Below, in pieces: positions 9,351-16,298 of a stretch of DNA of 64,000 nt. A program made the position numbers and the translations under genes. Positions within the stretch are counted from its first letter, which is position 1, and every line of letters starts with the position of its first letter. Source of the DNA: Sinorhizobium alkalisoli (GTDB lineage: Bacteria > Pseudomonadota > Alphaproteobacteria > Rhizobiales > Rhizobiaceae); assembly GCF_008932245.1 (NCBI RefSeq), contig NZ_CP034909.1, positions 930,001-994,000 of the forward strand, written 5' to 3'. The notes under the pieces were generated by a model, which was given only the letters and a program-made list of their open reading frames with translations, was not told where the DNA came from and did no database searches.

Positions 9351-10637
9351 ATGATGACGAAAGCCGGACCCGGCTTCAGCACGCTGGCCATACACGCGGG
9401 AGCCCAGCCCGACCCGACGACCGGCGCGCGCGCGACGCCGATCTACCAGACGACGAGTTTCGTCTTCAACGACGCGGATCACGCCGCGGCACTCTTCGGG
9501 CTGCAGCAATTCGGCAATATCTACACCCGTATCATGAATCCGACGCAGGCGGTACTGGAGGAGCGGATTGCCGCGCTCGAAGGCGGCACGGCGGCGCTTG
9601 CCGTGGCTTCGGGCCATGCAGCCCAGCTTCTCGCATTTCATACGATCATGAGCCCGGGCGACAACTTCATCGCGGCACGGCAGCTCTATGGCGGTTCCGT
9701 CAACCAGTTCGGCCAGGCCTTCAAGTCCTTCGCCTGGCAGGTGCGTTGGGCCGATTGCGCCGATCCGGAAAGCTTCGGGGCAGAGATCGACGGGCGCACG
9801 AAGGCGATCTTCATCGAGAGCCTCGCCAATCCGGGCGGCATCTTCGTCGATATCGCAGCGGTTGCCGAAGTCGCCCGCCGGCACGGCCTGCCGCTGATCG
9901 TCGACAATACGATGGCGACACCCTATCTCGTGCGGCCGCTGGAGCACGGGGCGGATATCGTCGTCCATTCGCTGACCAAGTTCATCGGCGGCCATGGCAA
10001 TTCGATGGGCGGCATTCTGGTCGACGGCGGCACGTTCGATTGGTCGAAATCAGGCAAGTATCCGCTTCTTTCCGAGCCACGGCCTGAATATGCGGGCATC
10101 GTGCTGCACCAGGCCTTCGGCAATTTCGCCTTCGCCGTTGCGGCCCGCGTCCTGGGGCTCCGGGATTTCGGACCGGCGATCTCGCCCATGAACGCCTTCC
10201 TGATCCAGACGGGCGTCGAGACGCTGCCGCTGAGGATGCAGCGCCATTGCGATAACGCACATGCCGTGGCCAAATGGCTGGCGGCGCAGGAAAAGGTCTC
10301 CTGGGTCCGCTATGCCGGGCTCGATGGCGACCCGAACCATGCGCTCCAGCAGCGTTACTCTCCGAAGGGGGCGGGCGCTGTCTTCACCTTCGGGCTCAAG
10401 GACGGATACGAGGCGGGCAAGCGTTTCGTCGAAGCGCTCGAGATGTTCTCGCATCTCGCGAATATCGGCGACACCCGCTCGCTCGTCATTCACCCGGCCT
10501 CGACCACTCACCGGCAACTCACGCTGGAACAGCAGGTTTCTGCCGGTGCCGGGCCGGAGGTCGTCCGTCTGTCGATCGGCATCGAGGACGTCGAGGACAT
10601 CATTGCCGACCTGGATCAGGCGCTGGCGAAGGTCTGA
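9351..10637 (+). CDS. metY: O-acetylhomoserine aminocarboxypropyltransferase (sulfhydrylase)
   Basis: 428 aa PLP enzyme of the Cys/Met metabolism family. It makes homocysteine from O-acetylhomoserine and sulfide in the cytoplasm. The Schiff-base lysine is in VHSLTKFIGGHGNSMGG; other signatures are YQTTSFVFNDADHAA, NIYTRIMNPTQAVLEERIA and the C-terminal RLSIGIEDVEDIIADL. The length of about 430 aa, longer than cystathionine enzymes, points to MetY. GGGAG precedes the ATG. It probably forms an operon with the preceding CoA-binding protein. Confidence 0.92.
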   Translation: MMTKAGPGFSTLAIHAGAQPDPTTGARATPIYQTTSFVFNDADHAAALFGLQQFGNIYTRIMNPTQAVLEERIAALEGGTAALAVASGHAAQLLAFHTIMSPGDNFIAARQLYGGSVNQFGQAFKSFAWQVRWADCADPESFGAEIDGRTKAIFIESLANPGGIFVDIAAVAEVARRHGLPLIVDNTMATPYLVRPLEHGADIVVHSLTKFIGGHGNSMGGILVDGGTFDWSKSGKYPLLSEPRPEYAGIVLHQAFGNFAFAVAARVLGLRDFGPAISPMNAFLIQTGVETLPLRMQRHCDNAHAVAKWLAAQEKVSWVRYAGLDGDPNHALQQRYSPKGAGAVFTFGLKDGYEAGKRFVEALEMFSHLANIGDTRSLVIHPASTTHRQLTLEQQVSAGAGPEVVRLSIGIEDVEDIIADLDQALAKV

Positions 10638-10728
10638 TGTTGTTCATCACAAACGTCTGTTTTTTCCGCGCATACCTCTGACACGTTTCAACCGTCGATG
10701 GTGGGTGTATTCTGAGGAAAACAAACAG

Positions 10729-10764
10729 AAATCCCCCGCATGTGAAACTTGTGGCAGGGGATTT
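10729..10764. terminator. possible hairpin downstream of metY
   Basis: Inverted repeat aaatcccc (10729-10736) and ggggattt (10757-10764) around a 20-nt loop, 92 bases after metY. It lacks a T-run, so the terminator role is only a suggestion. It also marks the left border of the accessory stretch. Confidence 0.3.
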
Positions 10765-10899
10765 GGCAGGTCCATCTGGATGTTTGCAGGATTGTGATCC
10801 AGCCACTTTTCGGCTACCCAGCCCCAGCCGATTTCCTGAACCAGACGGTAGATGCGTTGGGGCAGCTAAAAAGCCTTCCCCCTCCAGCCACTAACCTCA

Positions 10900-11547
10900 G
10901 TGTGGAGTCGTTGGGCTAACCTTCTCCAACCATATAACGCGTGTTATCGGGCTATTGCGTATGCCGTCTGGGCACATCCTATATTCAATGGCAAAAAGCC
11001 GGTGGCTGCAATTTCGGGTCTGGATCGTGCTCGGCACGAGCTAGGCCACCACTTCGTGGGCTACCATCTCAAGTTTGAGATGGGCGACGTTTCGATCGAA
11101 CCTCCGCTAGGCAATCTGGTCTTCATCGGCGGCACTTCGGAACTCGACACGTCAAGGCCGATAACTTCGATGCTTGAGTTGGAAAAGTGGTGCGAGGACC
11201 GGGTGAAGGTCTTGTACGCAGGCGTAATAGCCCAAGCTCTAAAGGGAGGCGTGGTCGACAACCAAGCGGCTATCTGTCTTACCACCGAAGTCAGCGGCCA
11301 TATGGATCACAAGATGGTCTCGCAGCTAATGAACCTCCTTCGCAACGTCCGCTACAGTGATCGCCCCCGAGCCGACGCGGAAATCTCCATGCAGGCCGAC
11401 GAGCTCGAGCTTTGGAGTGAAACGTCCGACTTGGTCGCGAGCTACGCGTCCGAGATCGAGTGAGTGGCCGTTGACCTTCTGAAGAAGCTAAAACTTACAA
11501 GACCGGAATTCGAGGCTCATCCCCTAGTCAAAGCTCGCTTTCCGTAG
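10900..11547 (+). pseudogene. M41-like zinc peptidase domain protein interrupted by an in-frame TGA
   Basis: The first part (10900-11463, 187 aa from GTG) has a zinc-protease motif RHELGHHFVGYH followed by MGDVSIEP, which resembles the HEAGH...VSIIP segment of the FtsH peptidase domain, without an AAA domain or membrane segment. Right after the TGA at 11461-11463 the same frame continues for 27 codons (VAVDLLKKLKLTRPEFEAHP...) to TAG at 11545-11547. That continuation looks like the C-terminal helix expected for this fold, so the TGA seems to be a nonsense mutation (TGG to TGA would restore it). Alternatively the 187-aa product is functional and a short GTG-started peptide follows. The neighbouring small gene is frameshifted, supporting decay. 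Confidence 0.55.
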
Positions 11548-11630
11548 CGACTCATCCCCGGTACGGAGCACACAAGCGACCACGCGCCGACCTGGATCGA
11601 ACATTCAGATGGGCCTACGGAGGAAGGTCA

Positions 11631-11856
11631 ATGACGATGAATGATTGGCGGGCCGAGCTGCGCCTCGAACTGGAAAAACTGGTTGACGCCGCCGTCGTCG
11701 CCGGCGCGCGCCAACAGGATGTCTTCGCCGCCATTCTTGACGAGGTTGGACAACCTTCGGACCGCCTACGAACGAGACCCTGATCCCGCCGAAGACGTCG
11801 GCGAACAAGTCATCGAAGGACCGACCAACAATTGGCCCGCCGCCGACAAAGGCTGA
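11631..11856 (+). pseudogene. small hypothetical protein gene with a one-base frameshift
   Basis: A strong ribosome site (GGAGGAAGGTCA) precedes ATG at 11631. The frame reads MTMNDWRAELRLELEKLV and on to ...AAILDEV, then ends early at TGA 11781. Deleting one T of the TT at 11746-11747 joins it smoothly to another frame: DNLRTAYERDPDPAED ... NNWPAADKG, ending at TGA 11854-11856. The joined 74-75 aa product is a plausible acidic helical protein. It is either a pseudogene or a sequencing error. It lies about 80 bases after the M41-like gene and may have been in one operon with it. Confidence 0.6.
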
Positions 11857-12237
11857 GTGAAATTGAGAATGAGCCAGCACGGACCCATACTGGGCGTCGC
11901 CGGTCAGAACGGGATTATAGAGCCGCGCCGGGCTGGAAACCGAAGAGGCAGATGGCGGCAGCGACGGCCAACTCGAAGGAGTTTGATGCTTCACGCCAGC
12001 GAGCGGAGCAAGGTCCAGGGCGCGAATGACTTCCTCGTCTTCGGCACGGTCCCCTGCGCATTGTCACTTCTTCACAGCTCGGTTTCCGGCCATCCAAGAC
12101 ACGGGCGTTCGGGATTTCGTGGTGGGCGTCTTCCACCGGGAGAACTGGACCGTCGGGGGAGCCTCGGATGAAATTGATGGGTATGAGCCGCATGATCTCG
12201 TGGACTCCGGGCCGCCCTGCACACCGGGAGTGACGTC
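11857..12237. other. gene-poor stretch
   Basis: About 380 bases. Several overlapping open frames exist on both strands, but none has a ribosome site, recognisable domain or convincing composition. It is probably remnant DNA between the decayed pair on the left and the MBL hydrolase that converges from the right. Confidence 0.45.
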
Positions 12238-13173
12238 CTATGCCTTCACGAACGCATATCCGCTCCCGCGACGCTCCGCATACCCGATGCCTGGATATGC
12301 CCAGTGGTAGCCGAGCATCCGCAACTTCTCGGACGCAGCCCGATCCAAGAGCATTTGCCTGCTTTTGAGAGCGGTCTCCGCGTCGGTATCGAAGCCGAAA
12401 TGCCATGAAGGATGCTCGAAGAAGATGACATCATTGGTGCAGGCGTCCCCTGTGACGAGGAGGTTCTCGTCGCCGGCGAGTTCGATTGACATGTGACCTG
12501 GCGTATGGCCTGGGGTGTCAACGACCAGCATGCCAGGTACGATCTCCTCGCCCGGTTTGACGAGTGTCAGTCGATCCCGTACGGCGAACAGGTCGCGCTG
12601 GGCCCCCTGCGCGAAACCGTGCAGGACTGGAGGCATCTTGGCTTCGAAGTTCTTGTCGGTCCAGAAATCCCATTCGGCCCGGCTGACGAAGTAATGGGCA
12701 TTGGGATACAGAACCTTGCCGTTGGAGGTGATCGTCGCGCCCGAGTGATCGGGATGGGCATGGGTGAAGACGACCTTCGTGATCTTCGCGGGGTCCACGC
12801 CCAAGGCGCTGAGGTTGACCGCGAGCTTTCCGGCCGTGGACTGGAAATTCGACCCGGAGCCGTTGTCAATCAGAATGAGGTCGTTGCCGTGGCGGATGAG
12901 TGGAATATTGGCCTGCACAGGTGCGCCTTGGTCGTTGCCGCCGAGCCTTGCCATTATCATCTGCCGTTCCTCGGGCGTGGCGTCTGGCAGGAGTATTTCG
13001 GCTGGCAGTGTAATGAAGCCGTCACTGACGACGGTGATGTCGAACGCGCCGTGCTTGAACCGGTGGAAATCGGAGGCGTACAAGGCTGGCGGAAGTACTG
13101 CGGCCGAAGCCGCCGCGGCGGTGACTGAGAGTAAGTCGCGACGCGTGAATAGCACTGCTCTTGGATCGCTCAT
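12238..13173 (-). CDS. MBL-fold metallo-hydrolase, exported
   Basis: 311 aa. A twin-arginine signal (FTRRDLLSVTAAAASAAVLP) is followed by a metallo-beta-lactamase fold with HAHPDH at residues 138-143, TPGHTPGHMS and TGDACTNDV. It would be a periplasmic zinc hydrolase, perhaps a quorum-signal lactonase-like or esterase-like enzyme; the substrate is not evident. AGGAGAG lies before the ATG. Its start overlaps the SDR stop by four bases (13170-13173), so it is co-transcribed with that upstream gene and probably belongs to the hydrolase cluster controlled from the right. Confidence 0.9.
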   Translation of the reverse strand: MSDPRAVLFTRRDLLSVTAAAASAAVLPPALYASDFHRFKHGAFDITVVSDGFITLPAEILLPDATPEERQMIMARLGGNDQGAPVQANIPLIRHGNDLILIDNGSGSNFQSTAGKLAVNLSALGVDPAKITKVVFTHAHPDHSGATITSNGKVLYPNAHYFVSRAEWDFWTDKNFEAKMPPVLHGFAQGAQRDLFAVRDRLTLVKPGEEIVPGMLVVDTPGHTPGHMSIELAGDENLLVTGDACTNDVIFFEHPSWHFGFDTDAETALKSRQMLLDRAASEKLRMLGYHWAYPGIGYAERRGSGYAFVKA

Positions 13174-13970
13174 CTCATCTCTCCTCTCGGCCGATACCGT
13201 GCGGCCGCATGTTTCAGCGAGAGGTGCGGCCCGAGGTCGCGTCTTGTCCTTTCATGCTGCTCCCAGAGGTCGCCGTCGGCGAGGGAGGGGATCGTCACCA
13301 CCTCCCCGCGATCGAAACCAGCCAGGGCTGCGTCCACCATTTCGCCCGCGTCCATCATCATGTCCGCGGGGATCACGCCGATGTCGATGCCGGCTCTGTC
13401 GAATATCTCGGTTCGCGTGAAGCCCGGAAGCACGGTTTGCATCCGGACGCCGTGTGGCTCCAGTTCTGCGGACAACGCCTGCGTCAGAGCAAGAACGAAC
13501 GCCTTAGTCGCGACGTAGGTCGCGTTGAAACGCTCGGGCATCAGCGCCACCGCGGAAGCTATGTTTATGATCGTTCCATTGCGGCGGTGCGCAAAGGTGT
13601 GCGCCGCCGTCGCGGTCAGGGAATGCAGGACGTCGACATTGAGCTGGACCATCTTGCTGAGACTGTCGGGGTCCGATCCCAGCAAAGGGCCGTTCGGGCC
13701 GATGCCGGCACAGTTCACAAGCAGGGATATCTCGGCGTCCTCGCGAAGCTTCACAATTACCCGTTCCAGATCGGCCACGCTGGTGAGGTCTGCGATCAGA
13801 GGAGTGACGACCACGCCGTGGTCGCCCGACAGACGGTTGGATAGTGATTTCAGGCGGTCGAAGTCACGGGCGACGAGAATGAGATCGTGACCCCGGCGGG
13901 CCAGCCGTTCGGCGTAAACCGCGCCGATGCCTGATGAGGCTCCGGTGATAAGGGCTGTTCCTTGTGTCAT
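13170..13970 (-). CDS. SDR family NAD(P)-dependent oxidoreductase
   Basis: 266 aa classical short-chain dehydrogenase. The nucleotide motif TGASSGIG is at residues 9-16, the NAG-like motif reads NCAGIG, and the catalytic Asn111, Ser139, Tyr152 and Lys156 (YVATK) are all present. The C-terminal half with GFTRTEIF is typical of YqjQ/DltE-like members. Substrate unknown. The start MTQGTALITG is chosen over an upstream in-frame reading that is not conserved. It is coupled to the MBL hydrolase by a four-base overlap and lies 37 bases after the DUF4126-like gene. Confidence 0.9.
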   Translation of the reverse strand: MTQGTALITGASSGIGAVYAERLARRGHDLILVARDFDRLKSLSNRLSGDHGVVVTPLIADLTSVADLERVIVKLREDAEISLLVNCAGIGPNGPLLGSDPDSLSKMVQLNVDVLHSLTATAAHTFAHRRNGTIINIASAVALMPERFNATYVATKAFVLALTQALSAELEPHGVRMQTVLPGFTRTEIFDRAGIDIGVIPADMMMDAGEMVDAALAGFDRGEVVTIPSLADGDLWEQHERTRRDLGPHLSLKHAAARYRPRGEMR

Positions 13971-14007
13971 TTTGCTTTCCTGTTCGCTTGAGTAGCGTTG
14001 AGAGCGG

Positions 14008-14469
14008 TCATGGTACGGACGCCACGATGAGGAGAGCGCCGCCGATCGCCACGGCATCCTCGATGAGGGCAGCCGGAGTGTCGCGTCGGAACGCTTTGGC
14101 CAGCCTGCCGCGGGCGGCGGCACCCGCGAGCGTCCCGGCAATCGCACCGAAGGTGCCGGCGAGTAAGGCTTCGGTGAGCGACCCGCCGGCCGCGCCCACG
14201 GTAGCTCCTGCGAGCGCCCCCATGAGAATGCGAGCGCCGAATTGCATCGGCACTTTGCGGGACGGGGTGTTCGGGAGCTGGTCGGTGACGAGCTCGACGA
14301 GCGCCAGCGCAGTGAAAATCAAGGGCGTCCACCTGTAGCCCATGAAAGCGAGCGGGGTCCCGGAGACATCGAACCAGCCGAGGTGGGCCGCCCAGGCGGC
14401 GGCCGCCGGGGCTGTCATTGCACGGAGGCCTGCGGTGATGCCGATGAGTATTGCGAGGGCGTATGTCAC
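14008..14469 (-). CDS. DUF4126-like small membrane protein
   Basis: 153 aa, hydrophobic with about four glycine/alanine-rich membrane segments (AILIGITAGLRAMTAPAAAA at the start, GALAGATVGAAGGSLTEALL in the middle). The GLRAMTAP segment is typical of the DUF4126 family, whose function is unknown. GTG at 14467-14469 is preferred because AGGGGA lies upstream. Same strand as the SDR and MBL genes, so it is probably in one transcript with them. Confidence 0.75.
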   Translation of the reverse strand: MTYALAILIGITAGLRAMTAPAAAAWAAHLGWFDVSGTPLAFMGYRWTPLIFTALALVELVTDQLPNTPSRKVPMQFGARILMGALAGATVGAAGGSLTEALLAGTFGAIAGTLAGAAARGRLAKAFRRDTPAALIEDAVAIGGALLIVASVP

Positions 14470-14564
14470 CCGTATTCCCCTTTCCAGTGCGTCTTTGTTG
14501 CCTAGCCAAACAGAATGGGGAGGGGCACCGAAACGATACTCTCGGTGCGGTTCTCCTCGCCGGG

Positions 14565-15542
14565 TCAGCCGCGGATAAAGCCCAGGAGGTCCGCGTTGAT
14601 AATCTCGGGGTGGGTGGTGCACATGCCGTGAGGCAGGCCTTCGTAGGTCTTTAGCGTGCCGTTCTTCAGGAGCTTGACCGAAAGCGGAGCGGAGTCGGCA
14701 TAGGGGACGATCTGATCGTCGTCGCCGTGCATGACCAGCGTCGGCACCTTTATCCGCTCGAGGTCTTCGGTGAAGTCCGTCTCGGAGAAGGCCTTGATGC
14801 AGTCGTAATGGGCCTTCGCGCCACCCATCATGCCCTGACGCTACCAGTTGTCGACGACGCCCTGGCTGACTTTCGCGCCGGGGCGGTTGAACCCGTAGAA
14901 CGGTCCGGCAGGAATATCGAGGAAGAACTGGGCGCGGTTGGCGACGAGCGCGGCGCGGAAGCCGTCGAAAACCTCGATCGGCAGGCCGCCGGGGTTCTTG
15001 TCCGACTTCACCATGACGGGCGGAACCGCGCCGATCAGCACGGCCTTCGCCACGCGCCCGGGCTTGGCCCGCGCGACGTAGTGCGCAACCTCACCGCCGC
15101 CTGTCGAGTGGCCGACATGGACAGCGTCCCTGAGATCAAGCGCATCCGTAAGCGCCGCGACATCGGCCGCATAGGTGTCCATTTCGTTGCCGGACGACGT
15201 CTGCGTGGAACGGCCGTGGCCGCGACGGTCATGCGCGATGACGCGATAACCCTTGTCCAGGAAGAACATCATCTGGGCATCCCAGTCGTCGGCGCTCAGC
15301 GGCCACCCGTGATGGAAGACGATGGGCTGGGCGTCGCGTTGTCCCCAGTCCTTGTAGAAAATTTCCGTTCCGTCCGCGGTCCTGATAAACGACATGTCCT
15401 CACTCCTCTTCTCGGTTGAAGTCGCTGGAGGGGCGGCCGACGTTTTGCCGGGCAATACGATTGCGGCGAGGGCGAAACCTCCCGCAAGCAGCACGTCCCT
15501 CCGTGTGGCCTCCGCCGTGAATGCGACTGATTGTTCATCCAT
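14565..15542 (-). pseudogene. alpha/beta hydrolase (non-heme haloperoxidase type) split by an in-frame TAG
   Basis: From ATG at 15542 the frame gives a Tat-type leader ([18 protein letters not shown]), then the hydrolase fold with [22 protein letters not shown] and the nucleophile elbow GHSTGGGE (Ser146). After VVDNW a TAG (14841-14843) stops it at residue 233. The same frame continues [13 protein letters not shown]... through HGDDDQIVP (catalytic Asp) and LPHGMCTTH (catalytic His) to 14565. The stop most simply replaces a Trp codon of the family motif. The truncated product would lack Asp and His of the triad and so should be inactive. AGGGAG precedes the start. Confidence 0.85.
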
Positions 15543-15653
15543 TTTGCATCTCCCTTGCGGTGTCCGCCTGAACGATTGCAACCTCTTCCAGAAAGGGCGT
15601 TTTCGCGAGTTAAGTGTCGTAAATCCGTGCAAAGGAGCGGTGTAGACAGTGAG

Positions 15654-16202
15654 TTACGCCGTCGTCGCGAACTGCCTGCGAAGTTCGATCACGTTGAGGA
15701 GTGCATGTGCCGCGAGCGCCGCAGACTGCCCACTGTCACCGACGACCAGCAACCCGCTCCCCGCGCCTTCGGCAGCGATGTCGAGGCCTCGGCCGGGGAT
15801 GATCGCCACGGGCTTCATGTCTCCGAGGAAGGCCCGGATCATGGGCGCGACGCCCAGGCCGTCCGCCCCCCAGATCGAGCCTGAAAATCCGAAACAGAAC
15901 GCTGCGTCGAAATCGTCGATGACGATCTGATCGAGGCTCAGAGTATCGGCAAAGTCATCCCTCGCGTCGCGATCCGAGAGAAAGCGCTGAACGCATGGCT
16001 CCTCGCTTGGGAACTGGCGCAGATCGGGGGCAAGCGCGGCATACCCGCCCGTCGGCGTGGCGAGAACGACGTCCGCCTCTACGTCCTTGAACATGTAGTA
16101 AACGGGTGCAATTCGCTCGATGCGTATTTCATCGTTCGAGGACTCTCCGACCATATCCGCCGACAGAATGACCAAAAGGCGGATCGGTGTGGCATGGTCC
16201 AT
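15654..16202 (-). CDS. DJ-1/PfpI-like (type 1 glutamine amidotransferase-like) protein
   Basis: 182 aa. It starts PIRLLVILSADMVG and contains DVVLATPTGGYAAL and DDFDAAFCFGFSGSIWGADG, the place where DJ-1/PfpI proteins carry their nucleophile elbow, followed by AFLGDMKPVAIIPGRG. It could be a stress-related hydrolase or chaperone-like protein; activity is not established. ATG at 16202 is selected since AGGAG is seven bases upstream; a GTG two codons earlier has no spacing for it. It lies upstream of the broken haloperoxidase gene and downstream of the STAND regulator gene on the same strand. Confidence 0.7.
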   Translation of the reverse strand: MDHATPIRLLVILSADMVGESSNDEIRIERIAPVYYMFKDVEADVVLATPTGGYAALAPDLRQFPSEEPCVQRFLSDRDARDDFADTLSLDQIVIDDFDAAFCFGFSGSIWGADGLGVAPMIRAFLGDMKPVAIIPGRGLDIAAEGAGSGLLVVGDSGQSAALAAHALLNVIELRRQFATTA

Positions 16203-16298
16203 TTGCACTCTCCTCTTCCTGGCATTTGTGCACGGATCGGGGAGGGCGGACGAGTTGAGAGTTGTAAATCGGTGTAAACGGAACGCTCTATCCGCATC

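Noticed and set aside
12026..12310. 94-codon plus-strand open frame before the MBL hydrolase
   Set aside because: No ribosome site, no domain, and its end overlaps the 3' end of the hydrolase gene.
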